DNA of 12,336 nt from Erysipelotrichaceae bacterium UBA2227. Its GTDB lineage: Bacteria; Bacillota_I; Bacilli_A; Erysipelotrichales; Erysipelotrichaceae. A program made the translations under genes and the position numbers. Shown here in pieces: positions 1 to 6,852 of this stretch; position 1 is the stretch's first letter; every line of letters begins with the position of its first letter. The notes under the pieces are model-generated. The model worked only from the letters and a program-made list of their open reading frames with translations. It was not told the DNA's origin and made no database searches. The stretch is taken from assembly GCA_002348095.1 (NCBI GenBank), contig DDYT01000026.1, forward strand, positions 1,250 to 13,585, in the 5' to 3' direction.

Positions 1-2231
1 TATTGACTTGTCAGCGCCATCCGGATTCCGATCATTTGAGCATCACGACGGTCAATCTGGGCGAGCAAGTCGAACAGATCGTCTGCGGTGCACCCAACAT
101 AGCCCAAGGTCAAAAAGTTATCGTGGCCCGATTGGGTGCCGAATTACCAAAACTGACGATCAAAAAAGCGGTTGTACGGGGTGTGGAATCCAACGGTATG
201 ATCTGTTCGCTCAATGAACTGGGTGTGGATGAGAAGTTTCTCAGTCCCAACTCCGGGGAAGGCATCGAGGTTTTGGGTGATGATGCTATCGTCGGTGATG
301 ATCCGTTGGTTTATCTTGGACTGGATGATGAGATCCTGGATGTCAAACAGACACCTAACCGGGCGGATTTCAATGCGATGTGGAACATCGCTAAAGAAGT
401 CGGTGCGATATTCAACCGGCCGGTCAACTGGCCGGAGTGTCCTTGTGCGGATTCCATCGGAAAGCCTTCGGACTTGCGGGTGGGATCGACAACATCGGGG
501 TGCACGCATTTCATTGGGAAAGTGATCAATCAGCTGACGGTCCAAGAGTCGCCGCGCTGGTTAAAAGAGCGTCTGATGGCCGGTGGAGTAAAGCCGATCA
601 ACAATGTCGTTGATATATCCAACTTCGTCATGATGGAAACCGGTCAGCCGTTGCACTTCTATGACTTGGCTAAGATGTCTGTCAGGGAAATAACAGTGAT
701 GGACGGACGAGCCGGCAAAATGGTCGCATTGGATGAAAATGAGTATGAACTTTTGGACAGTGATTTGGTCATCACTTCAGATAACAAAGTCATCGGTATT
801 GCGGGGGTCATGGGTGGGGATGATTCGAAAATCGATGAATCAACGACCGGGATCATCATCGAGGTTGCCGGTTTCTCACCGGTGTCGATTCGAAATACTT
901 CGCGTCGTTTGGATTTGATTACGGAAGCTGCTTCACGTTTTACCAAAGGCATTGAGCCCTTAGCACCTTTTAAGGCCATCGATCGGGCGCTTTCGTTACT
1001 GATTGAATGGGCCGATGCGAGTGATATCGAAGAAACCGTAACATATGGCGATGTTGTTTATCAGGACCGTAAAGTACAGGTGTCATTAAGTCATGTCAAT
1101 GCCCTGTTGGGCACGTCGCTTTCGATGGAAGAAGTCGTGGATGCATTGGCGCGTCTGCACTTGTCTCCTGCGGTGGAGGGCGATGTAATCACGACCGTGA
1201 TCCCTTCTTTCCGCACCGATCTTGTGATCGCACAGGATCTGATCGAAGAGGTCATCCGAATCGTCGGCTATCATCGCATAGAAGCGACCTTACCGTTAAT
1301 GCCTCAGACGATCGGATTGCTTAATGATCAGCAGATCAAGCGTCGCAGCATTCAGAAACTGCTGACCTCGTTAGGATTGCAGGAAATCGTTTCATATACG
1401 TTAGTAAAAGAATCGTTGTTGGATGGGGTATTGCCGATGGCTGATCCGATTGCCTTGGCTTCGCCGCTTTCGGAAGACCGTAAATTCGTCCGAAACAATC
1501 TGTCACTGAGCGTTTTGGATGTCGTGGCTTATAATCAGGCGCATAAGAATGAGAATTTCAATGTGTTTGAGTGTTCACAGGTGTATGGCAAAGCCGGTTC
1601 GCAGTGGCGCCTATGTATTGCACTGAGCGGACAACTGCTGGGCAGTCTGTGGTCAAAACAAGTAGTGAACGCGGATTTTTACGCGCTGAAGGGATTGCTT
1701 GAGACCGTGTTTGCTCAATTGGGCTATGAGGGAAGCCGTCTGCGACTGTCCCGCAATGAAATGGATCTCAAGAATTTCCATCCGCATCGCAGTGCCGTTT
1801 TGAGTATGGGCAAAGATGTTTTGGCCGTTTTCGGTGATGTTCATCCTCAGACAGCCAAACAGTTTGGTGTTAAAAATATCGTGTTGGCTGAAGTGTTCTT
1901 AGATGTGCTTTTGGATCAGTCGCCGGCAAAAATAAAGTTTGCACCGATCAACAAATATCCCAAAGTCGTGCGTGATGTGGCATTGATTGCGGATGGCAAA
2001 CTGGAAGTCGAATCACTAATTACGGTGATAAACCGGACCGGCAAGCCGTTGGTACAGTCGGTCGATGTATTTGACGTATTTACTTCCGAAGATCTGGGAC
2101 CGGATAAAAAGTCCGTAGCACTCTCGATTTGTTATCAGGGAAAAGACCGTACGCTGACGGAACAAGATATTTCTTTGGTACATACGAAAATAGTGGAGCA
2201 GCTCGCCAAAGCCGGGGCGGTATTACGATGA
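1..2231 (+). CDS. pheT: Phenylalanyl-tRNA synthetase beta subunit, 5'-truncated by window edge
   Basis: PheT pairs with PheS to charge tRNA-Phe in the cytoplasm and hydrolyses mischarged Tyr-tRNA-Phe. About 742 codons are visible; family members have about 800, so roughly 50 N-terminal residues lie upstream. The TTG at position 3 is an internal Leu codon, not a start. Order seen, with residues counted from that codon: an EMAP/OB-type tRNA-binding domain (about 1-100, with HPDSDHL and VRGVESNGMICS); the B3/B4 editing domain (about 170-330, with NNVVDISNFVM and GIAGVMGG); the B5 domain (about 345-425, with the acidic DLIEEVIRIVGY motif); a catalytic-like core; and a C-terminal ferredoxin-like anticodon-binding domain (about 650-741, starting near KYPKVVRDVAL). 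The frame is open to a TGA that overlaps the ATG of the next gene. pheS presumably lies just upstream. Identification is very secure. Confidence 0.97.
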   Translation, partial: LTCQRHPDSDHLSITTVNLGEQVEQIVCGAPNIAQGQKVIVARLGAELPKLTIKKAVVRGVESNGMICSLNELGVDEKFLSPNSGEGIEVLGDDAIVGDDPLVYLGLDDEILDVKQTPNRADFNAMWNIAKEVGAIFNRPVNWPECPCADSIGKPSDLRVGSTTSGCTHFIGKVINQLTVQESPRWLKERLMAGGVKPINNVVDISNFVMMETGQPLHFYDLAKMSVREITVMDGRAGKMVALDENEYELLDSDLVITSDNKVIGIAGVMGGDDSKIDESTTGIIIEVAGFSPVSIRNTSRRLDLITEAASRFTKGIEPLAPFKAIDRALSLLIEWADASDIEETVTYGDVVYQDRKVQVSLSHVNALLGTSLSMEEVVDALARLHLSPAVEGDVITTVIPSFRTDLVIAQDLIEEVIRIVGYHRIEATLPLMPQTIGLLNDQQIKRRSIQKLLTSLGLQEIVSYTLVKESLLDGVLPMADPIALASPLSEDRKFVRNNLSLSVLDVVAYNQAHKNENFNVFECSQVYGKAGSQWRLCIALSGQLLGSLWSKQVVNADFYALKGLLETVFAQLGYEGSRLRLSRNEMDLKNFHPHRSAVLSMGKDVLAVFGDVHPQTAKQFGVKNIVLAEVFLDVLLDQSPAKIKFAPINKYPKVVRDVALIADGKLEVESLITVINRTGKPLVQSVDVFDVFTSEDLGPDKKSVALSICYQGKDRTLTEQDISLVHTKIVEQLAKAGAVLR

Positions 2232-3037
2232 AAGGATGGGCATTGGTGACCGGAGCTTCTTCCGGGATCGGACGGCAGTTAGCCATTGATTTGGCGAAAG
2301 CCGGATATGCAAGTATCCTTTTGGCACGCCGGGAAAGTGCGTTGCTTGAATTACAAAAAGAAATCAGCGAGAAATATCAGATTCATTGTCTGGTTTTGCC
2401 GTTGGACTTGGCGGCAGAAAACAGTACCGAGACCATCGTTAGCTTTCTGAAGTTGCATGATGTTTCTGTTTCAGTATTGATCAATAATGCCGGATTTGGC
2501 GATCATTCACCGTTTGAAGAAGCCGACATCAAGAAACTGACAGCGATGATCAATTTGAACTGTACCAAACTGGTCGAACTGACCCATGCGATGATTCCGC
2601 TGATGCCCAAGGGCTCGTATATCATGAACGTGGCTTCGCTGGCCGGATTTATGCCCGGCCCGCTGATGACGGTATACTATGCGACCAAGGCGTTTGTCCT
2701 GTCGTTTTCTCAGGCCATACACACAGAACTTTTGCCCCTGAAGATTTCTTCCAGTGCTCTGTGTCCGGGACCGGTCCATACGGAGTTCGGTAAGGTGGCT
2801 TCGACGGGGGGGATTGGTGCGTTTGATACGATTTCCGCACAAAATGTCGAGGAGGTTTCAGCGCTGGCACTTAAGCAGATGTTTAAGCGCCGTCAGGTCA
2901 TTCTGACTCATCCGACACACAATGCCGTGGTGTTTTTACTGCGCTTGGTTCCTCGGCATATCATCGGTCCGATCGTCTATAAGGCGCAAAGCAAACGGTT
3001 GGCTAAAAAGGAGTCGGACAAATCATCCGGTCATTAA
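2228..3037 (+). CDS. Short-chain dehydrogenase/reductase (SDR), DltE/YqjQ-like
   Basis: A 269-aa classical SDR oxidoreductase. Visible motifs are the Rossmann glycine motif TGASSGIG (residues 8-15), NNAG (86-89), the catalytic Ser137 in NVASLAG, and the YxxxK pair Tyr150/Lys154. Two arginines at 34-35, just after the second beta strand, suggest NADP(H) rather than NAD(H). The sequence resembles the COG0300 branch; its substrate cannot be read from sequence. The tail has a hydrophobic stretch (about 233-251) followed by many lysines, which could hold it loosely at the membrane. I chose the ATG at 2228 over a longer in-frame start because the protein then begins one strand before the glycine motif, as the family does, and because the ATG overlaps the pheT stop (ATGA), a usual sign of translational coupling. 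A GGGGCGG stretch lies 7 bases upstream. It is probably cotranscribed with pheT. Confidence 0.93.
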   Translation: MKGWALVTGASSGIGRQLAIDLAKAGYASILLARRESALLELQKEISEKYQIHCLVLPLDLAAENSTETIVSFLKLHDVSVSVLINNAGFGDHSPFEEADIKKLTAMINLNCTKLVELTHAMIPLMPKGSYIMNVASLAGFMPGPLMTVYYATKAFVLSFSQAIHTELLPLKISSSALCPGPVHTEFGKVASTGGIGAFDTISAQNVEEVSALALKQMFKRRQVILTHPTHNAVVFLLRLVPRHIIGPIVYKAQSKRLAKKESDKSSGH

Positions 3038-3052
3038 GGGGTTTTGAGCGGA

Positions 3053-3081
3053 TTGTAAGCATTTTTGCATCGTGCTATAAT
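3053..3081 (+). promoter_or_regulatory. Sigma-A promoter for yebC
   Basis: A -35 TTGTAA (3053-3058) and a perfect -10 TATAAT (3076-3081) are separated by 17 bp. A TG at 3073-3074 makes it an extended -10. Transcription would start near 3088, about 23 bases before the yebC ATG. Confidence 0.85.
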
Positions 3082-3110
3082 AGTTGAGTCAAAAAGGAAG
3101 GTACCAAATT

Positions 3111-3836
3111 ATGGGAAGAGCGTTTGAAGTACGCAAGGCGGCCATGGCGAAGACCTCCGCCGCAAAAACGAAGATTTATTCACGGTTTGGCAAGGAGATT
3201 TATGTGGCGGCAAAAGCCGGGATCCCTGATCCGGAGATGAATGTCAGTCTGCGTCGCATCATTGAAAAAGCCCGGGCCAATCAGGTGCCGGCCGATATCA
3301 TCAAGCGGGCGATCGAAAAGGCCAAGGGGGGCGGTGCGGAGCAGTATACCGATGTCCGTTATGAGGGTTTCGGTCCGGGGGCTTCGACTGTCGTGATCGA
3401 CTGTCTGACCGACAATGTCAATCGGACATACAGTGAAATCCGCAACTGTTTCAATAAATCGAAGTCGAAGATCGGGGTTCAGGGCAGCGTATTGCATACT
3501 TATGATGCTTTGGGCATTCTTTCGTTTGTTTTTGAAGACGAGGAGAAAATGTTGGAAGCACTGATCGAACATGAGGTCGATGTCAAAGATCTTGAGTTGG
3601 AAGAGGGGCAGATGACGGTTTACGTCGAGCCGACCGATCTGTATAAGGCCAAGGATGCGGTGGAATCCGTAATTCCGGAGTGTGAGTTCAGTACATTGGA
3701 AAACACTTTGCTTCCGCAGGATTATGTGTCACTGGGCTCCGATGAGGAAAAGCAGTTGTTTGAGCGACTGATGAGCATGATCGATGAGATCGATGATGTT
3801 CAAAACGTGTATCATAACGTGATTTCAGAAGAATAA
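3111..3836 (+). CDS. yebC: YebC/TACO1-family translation factor, YebC2 (YeeI/YeeN) branch
   Basis: A 241-aa protein of normal length for the family. The N-terminus starts MGRAFEVRKAAMAKTSAAKT, followed by a FGKEIYVAAK helix, the PDPEMN turn and KRAIEKAKGG. The middle domain has the conserved YEGFGPG (84-90) followed by NVNRT. The form 'AAKxGxPDPxxN' and the lack of the GHSKW start put it in the YebC2/YeeN-like branch rather than E. coli YebC proper. Older annotation calls these transcriptional regulators. More recent work on YebC/TACO1 proteins, including a Bacillus YebC2, supports a ribosome-associated role in relieving stalls at proline-rich stretches. I chose the ATG at 3111 because GGAAGG (3096-3101) sits 9 bases upstream. 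A TTG at 3084 in the same frame lies at the expected transcription start and is not credible. The gene appears to be a single-gene unit with its own promoter. Confidence 0.95.
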   Translation: MGRAFEVRKAAMAKTSAAKTKIYSRFGKEIYVAAKAGIPDPEMNVSLRRIIEKARANQVPADIIKRAIEKAKGGGAEQYTDVRYEGFGPGASTVVIDCLTDNVNRTYSEIRNCFNKSKSKIGVQGSVLHTYDALGILSFVFEDEEKMLEALIEHEVDVKDLELEEGQMTVYVEPTDLYKAKDAVESVIPECEFSTLENTLLPQDYVSLGSDEEKQLFERLMSMIDEIDDVQNVYHNVISEE

Positions 3837-3857
3837 AAAATAGCGCGATGCGCTATT
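3835..3857 (-). terminator. Rho-independent terminator of tmcAL, between convergent genes
   Basis: An 8-bp perfect inverted repeat, AATAGCGC / GCGCTATT (3839-3846 and 3850-3857), surrounds a 3-base loop. Read on the minus strand it is followed by six T (complement of 3835-3840), a typical intrinsic terminator for tmcAL. The tmcAL stop codon (3856-3858 on the minus strand) lies at the edge of the stem. On the plus strand no T-run follows the stem, so termination of yebC here may be weaker. Confidence 0.8.
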
Positions 3858-4971
3858 AAATAAGAATGACGGGACCGGCACTTTCGCGAGAAATGATGCG
3901 GTCCTTTTCGATTTTATCGAAAACGGACGCATAAATCTGAGTGGCTTTGTGTTCCATCCGCCGATAGGGAAGCGGGATCTGATTGAATCGGGATGCGACT
4001 TTGATCTCTTTTTCTTTATAAAACTGTAAAGCTTTGAGTCCCTGAGCATTGAATCCCAAGATGCGTAAGGTGTCGATGGGCGGAAGTTCTTTTACCTGTG
4101 TTTTGGTATGGTGTAACAGCAGATGGACCATGGTTCGCTGGATGCGGGCTTTGCTGTAGCGTCGGTTGACACATGCATCGATAAACGCATGAGCATCATC
4201 ATGGATCATTGCCTGATTGATCAGGTGTGACTCGATACCTTCACTGACCAGAAAGACTTCACGAAGCGATTCTTTGGGCAGGGTCAGTAACATATGTTTC
4301 AATAAAGGGTAGTACAGCGTCCAATCCGGATAGACGGACTGATCCGAAAGAAAATGCATCGGGGTCATATGGCCGATCGGCCGGTGCTCTTTCAGTGCTT
4401 TTCGGATGGCCGTCGCACTGGCGATGGACGAATCGGTATCCGTGCTGTGATAACTGTTGGTGCGTTGGATGGTGTGAGGGGTTATGTGAAAGTGCATGGC
4501 TGCACGGCAGTAGCCGATACCCAAAATATCATTGGGATCGTACTCGCCGGATAAAAGTCCGAGGGCTTTGGGATAGCTCAGTCCGGTGCGCATGCTCTCT
4601 TTGAGTCCGTCGATGCTTATGTTGAGATCGGCAATTTCCTTGATGGTTTCAAGGTCGTTGGATTCACTGCCGAAAACGATGTCTGTTACCTGTGCCAAGG
4701 CCAAAATTTCCACGGATTTAAAGGCAAAGGTCTGGGCACTTTGAGTCGCGTAGGCGATCGGCAGTTCGATGACCAGGTCGACGCCATGACGAAGGGCGGT
4801 CTCCGTGCGTGTCCATTTGTCGCAGATCGCAGGTTCGCCGCGCTGGACGAAATGGCCGGACATCACCGCAACCAAAACGTCCGGTTGGGTCAATTGCCGT
4901 GTTTTTTCGATATGATATTGATGTCCGTTGTGAAACGGGTTGTATTCGGTCACGATGCCGGTTATTTTCAT
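3856..4971 (-). CDS. tmcAL: tRNA(Met) cytidine acetate ligase TmcAL (YlbM)
   Basis: TmcAL uses ATP and acetate to make N4-acetylcytidine at the wobble position (C34) of elongator tRNA-Met, which helps it read AUG rather than AUA. The 371-aa protein starts MKITGIVTEYNPFHNGH, a nucleotidyltransferase fold with the HxGH nucleotide-binding motif at 14-17. It continues with the family signature SGHFVQRGEPA (38-48), FGSE (100-103), ILGIGYCRAA (149-158) and SATAIR (185-190). Many homologues have Asn where His40 stands in the SGHF motif. The protein is at the short end of the family (usually near 390-420), the shortfall being in the C-terminal half. The start has GGTGA upstream on the minus strand. 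It is divergent from the hydrolase. In Bacillus this gene sits directly before yceD-rpmF; here those genes are about 6.5 kb away and on the other strand. Confidence 0.95.
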   Translation of the reverse strand: MKITGIVTEYNPFHNGHQYHIEKTRQLTQPDVLVAVMSGHFVQRGEPAICDKWTRTETALRHGVDLVIELPIAYATQSAQTFAFKSVEILALAQVTDIVFGSESNDLETIKEIADLNISIDGLKESMRTGLSYPKALGLLSGEYDPNDILGIGYCRAAMHFHITPHTIQRTNSYHSTDTDSSIASATAIRKALKEHRPIGHMTPMHFLSDQSVYPDWTLYYPLLKHMLLTLPKESLREVFLVSEGIESHLINQAMIHDDAHAFIDACVNRRYSKARIQRTMVHLLLHHTKTQVKELPPIDTLRILGFNAQGLKALQFYKEKEIKVASRFNQIPLPYRRMEHKATQIYASVFDKIEKDRIISRESAGPVILI

Positions 4972-4986
4972 GGTATCACCGCGTGT

Positions 4987-5017
4987 ATTTTAACATATTT
5001 TCTTTGACTAATGTCAG
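4987..5017 (-). promoter_or_regulatory. Possible tmcAL promoter, overlapping the divergent one
   Basis: Read on the minus strand, an extended -10 TGTTAAAAT (hexamer TAAAAT, complement of 4987-4992) is preceded 19 bp away by CTGACA (complement of 5012-5017). The spacer is long, so the -35 assignment is weak; the extended -10 is the better evidence. It interleaves with the -35 of the plus-strand promoter at 5004-5009. Confidence 0.4.
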
Positions 5018-5032
5018 TTTGTTTCTTATGAT
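5004..5032 (+). promoter_or_regulatory. Sigma-A promoter for the alpha/beta hydrolase
   Basis: TTGACT (5004-5009), a 17-bp spacer and TATGAT (5027-5032) form a near-consensus promoter. The predicted start near 5039 leaves only about 15 bases of leader, which hold the ribosome binding site. Confidence 0.8.
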
Positions 5033-5053
5033 GAAAGAAAAGCGAGGATGAAT

Positions 5054-5971
5054 ATGGAAATCATTACTACACAATCGGAGTTTGACGGTCAGATGATCGT
5101 TTCGTCATTGTATCTGCCCGCAAATCCCAAAGCGATGGTCGTAATTTTTCATGGACTGATGGAACATCGGCATCGTTATGCGGATTTTGCGCAAAAACTG
5201 TGTGATGCGGGTTACGCGGTATTGTCACCTGATCACCGCGGGCATGGGGACAGTCCGTATGACGGTAAAATTTTCGGGTATTTCGCGGATCACAACGGCT
5301 GGGTGGTCAATGTCGAAGACTTACAGCGGATCATTTATCAGGCGAAAATCAAGACGGGGATGTTGGATATCATACTCTTTGGTCACAGTATGGGCTCACT
5401 GTTTGCGCGCAGTTACTTAAGGCGTTATGAAAACGAGCTTTCCGGTGTGTATCTGTCGGGATCTTCGGCGTATTCACCGATGGTTTATGTAGGTCAGTTA
5501 TTAGCGAATCTGCTTGTTGTTTTGCGAGGGAAAAAGCCGTGTCCGCTGCTGTTTCATATGATTTTTGATGCCTTTAATAAGCCCTTTGCGCCTAACCGGA
5601 CACCCTTTGACTGGCTCAGTGTGGATACGGAAAATGTTGACCGGTATATTGCCGATCCGCGCTGCGGTTTCGTATCGACTGCAAAAGGTTATCGGGATTT
5701 GTTTGACGGATTGCTCGATGTGTATAAGTCGAAGGACTGGTCGGTCATGCGTCCGATGTTACCGATTCATTTTGTGACCGGGCAGTTTGATGTACCGGCC
5801 GGATTACAAAAAGGGGTCGATTTTGCGGTGGATGCCTTAAAAAAGGAAGGTTATCGCAACTTGACTTCGAAAATCTATCCGGACGTTCGTCATGAACTTC
5901 TTCAGGAACAAAATAAAGAGCAAGTCATTCAGGATTTCTTGCTCTGGTGTGAAGATATTCTCAGTAAATAA
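5054..5971 (+). CDS. Alpha/beta hydrolase, monoacylglycerol lipase / lysophospholipase type
   Basis: A 305-aa serine hydrolase of the Hydrolase_4 (serine aminopeptidase S33-like) group, which includes monoacylglycerol lipases and lysophospholipases. The oxyanion-hole HG is at 33-34 in FHGLMEHRHRY, and DHRGHGDS (60-67) follows. The nucleophile elbow is GHSMGS (110-115) with Ser112. The likely acid is Asp246 in VTGQFD, and the likely His is His280 in DVRHELLQE, so the triad looks complete. A lid-like insertion covers about 140-200. There is no signal peptide, so it should act in the cytoplasm on an ester of a glycerolipid or similar substrate; the true substrate is unknown. Two in-frame ATGs occur at 5048 and 5054. 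GAGG (5044-5047) touches the first but is 6 bases from the second, so I prefer 5054. The 3' end overlaps the opposing gene by 11 bp. Confidence 0.92.
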   Translation: MEIITTQSEFDGQMIVSSLYLPANPKAMVVIFHGLMEHRHRYADFAQKLCDAGYAVLSPDHRGHGDSPYDGKIFGYFADHNGWVVNVEDLQRIIYQAKIKTGMLDIILFGHSMGSLFARSYLRRYENELSGVYLSGSSAYSPMVYVGQLLANLLVVLRGKKPCPLLFHMIFDAFNKPFAPNRTPFDWLSVDTENVDRYIADPRCGFVSTAKGYRDLFDGLLDVYKSKDWSVMRPMLPIHFVTGQFDVPAGLQKGVDFAVDALKKEGYRNLTSKIYPDVRHELLQEQNKEQVIQDFLLWCEDILSK

Positions 5972-6608
5972 GCCAGATCATCATTTGAAGGAAGATCCAG
6001 GCGGCGGTCAGCGGCCATTTCCATTTGGGAATGATCTGAGTGCTTAAGATAAAGACGATGGCGACGATCAGACTGATGACCCAGTCGCGGGTAGTCAGTT
6101 GAAAAAACAATGACAGAGATGACAACATAAACAGGGTCACGATGGTCAGATAGGGAACGTTCTCTTTGACAGGACGTTTTCTTTTGGCTGAAACTTTTTC
6201 GGCTTTTGTATGTTCAGGCATCCAGTTAAATGAGTATCCGTGATTTTCGGCGGTCTTTTTAAAGATATCAGCGATTTCCTGTGGGTCGAGGTAAATGTGC
6301 TTGATTTTTCCGGTCACGGTCTGATAACTGACAAACTGCTGAAATCCTTCGATGTTTGGGGCGGATTTCTGCTCTTTTCTGCTCAGAGCGTCAGAAAATT
6401 CGCTGACTTTATGAAAGTATTGCATTTCTTTCTTTTTTTCATCGATCAATATCCGAAGGGTTAGTCGTACTTTTGAAGGTTCTTCATCGCTGTTATGACA
6501 GTCAAAAAACATATCCGAGAAGATATCGCTTTTGGGATGATAAGAGCAGATGAAATTCATTTGGATCAGCTGTAATGTCAATTCTTTGATGATGGCATTT
6601 TTCGTCAT
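5961..6608 (-). CDS. Unrecognised protein with three C-terminal membrane segments
   Basis: A 215-aa protein that I do not recognise. Residues 1-130 look like a soluble cytoplasmic domain, rich in Lys/Glu/Asp, with a predicted beta strand KVRLTLRIL (46-54) and short helices. A strongly basic linker follows (about 134-149, KAEKVSAKRKRPVKEN). Three hydrophobic segments end the chain, at about 152-171, 176-194 and 198-214, joined by very short turns (TTRD, KWKW). No signal peptide, catalytic motif or metal motif is visible. The start at 6608 is supported by AGAGGTG 4 bases upstream on the minus strand. It is convergent with the hydrolase, sharing 11 bp at the 3' ends, and divergent from the importer operon. 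The real gene status rests on the clean RBS, the plausible topology and the absence of a better frame. Confidence 0.82.
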   Translation of the reverse strand: MTKNAIIKELTLQLIQMNFICSYHPKSDIFSDMFFDCHNSDEEPSKVRLTLRILIDEKKKEMQYFHKVSEFSDALSRKEQKSAPNIEGFQQFVSYQTVTGKIKHIYLDPQEIADIFKKTAENHGYSFNWMPEHTKAEKVSAKRKRPVKENVPYLTIVTLFMLSSLSLFFQLTTRDWVISLIVAIVFILSTQIIPKWKWPLTAAWIFLQMMIWLIY

Positions 6609-6631
6609 GATACACCTCTGCGATTGATTTC

Positions 6632-6637
6632 AGTATA
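6632..6637 (-). promoter_or_regulatory. Probable extended -10 for the unrecognised membrane protein gene
   Basis: On the minus strand TGTTATACT gives a TGn extended -10 with hexamer TATACT (complement of 6632-6637), about 24 bases before the start codon. I see no good -35 at the right distance. Direct copies of CGATTGA lie on both sides (6621-6627 and 6646-6652). Confidence 0.5.
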
Positions 6638-6783
6638 ACACTTGGCGATTGAATGTGCATGAAAATATTAAAAAAACGGCTTGAAATATTTTTGGAATTG
6701 TGCATGATTTTTATCGTTTTTGATTGAATTTGATTTTTTGAGATTAAATTACCATTTAGTGTGTTCATTTGCAAGGTTTTGGG

Positions 6784-6812
6784 TTGTCGGATTGTTAATT
6801 TTCCGTTAAAAT
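6784..6812 (+). promoter_or_regulatory. Promoter of the ABC importer operon
   Basis: TTGTCG (6784-6789), 17 bp, then TAAAAT (6807-6812). Transcription would begin near 6819, right at the edge of the cre box. An alternative -35 TTGTTA (6792-6797) has no convincing -10 partner. Confidence 0.65.
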
Positions 6813-6819
6813 ATGGTTA

Positions 6820-6833
6820 TGAAATCGTTTACA
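6820..6833 (+). promoter_or_regulatory. CcpA catabolite-responsive element (cre) over the transcription start
   Basis: TGAAATCGTTTACA matches the classical Firmicute cre consensus TGWAANCGNTNWCA at all 14 positions. It starts 8 bases after the -10 box, so it covers the predicted transcription start. In this position CcpA with HPr-Ser-P normally represses. It lies between the promoter and the ribosome binding site of the first importer gene. CcpA itself is not in this window. Confidence 0.8.
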
Positions 6834-6852
6834 GCGATTCTAAGGAGGAAAC

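Larger units (their letters stand above)
6609..6852. other. AT-rich divergent regulatory region between the membrane protein gene and the importer operon
   Basis: This 244-bp gap is clearly more AT-rich than the genes beside it. It holds a leftward extended -10, the rightward importer promoter and the cre operator. It also has direct repeats TGTGCATGA at 6654-6662 and 6699-6707 (45 bp apart) that bracket an inverted repeat AAAATATT/AATATTTT (6662-6669 and 6685-6692). I found no credible small gene or structured RNA in it. Confidence 0.6.

Noticed and set aside
2129..2227. 33-codon N-terminal extension of the SDR reading frame, inside pheT
   Set aside because: It would place a long unrelated stretch before the Rossmann motif; the ATG overlapping the pheT stop fits the family length.
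3054..3067. cre-like sequence TGTAAGCATTTTTG between the -35 and -10 of yebC
   Set aside because: It lacks the central CG and the closing CA, so it does not meet the cre consensus.
3084..3110. TTG start of a longer yebC
   Set aside because: It lies at or before the predicted transcription start and has no ribosome binding site; the ATG at 3111 has one at good spacing.
6502..6774. 90-codon minus-strand frame crossing the start of the membrane-protein gene
   Set aside because: It overlaps a better-supported gene in another frame and runs through the AT-rich promoter region without a ribosome binding site.
6609..6852. Fur-type iron box near the importer promoter
   Set aside because: No stretch resembling the GATAATGATAATCATTATC-type operator was found on either strand.
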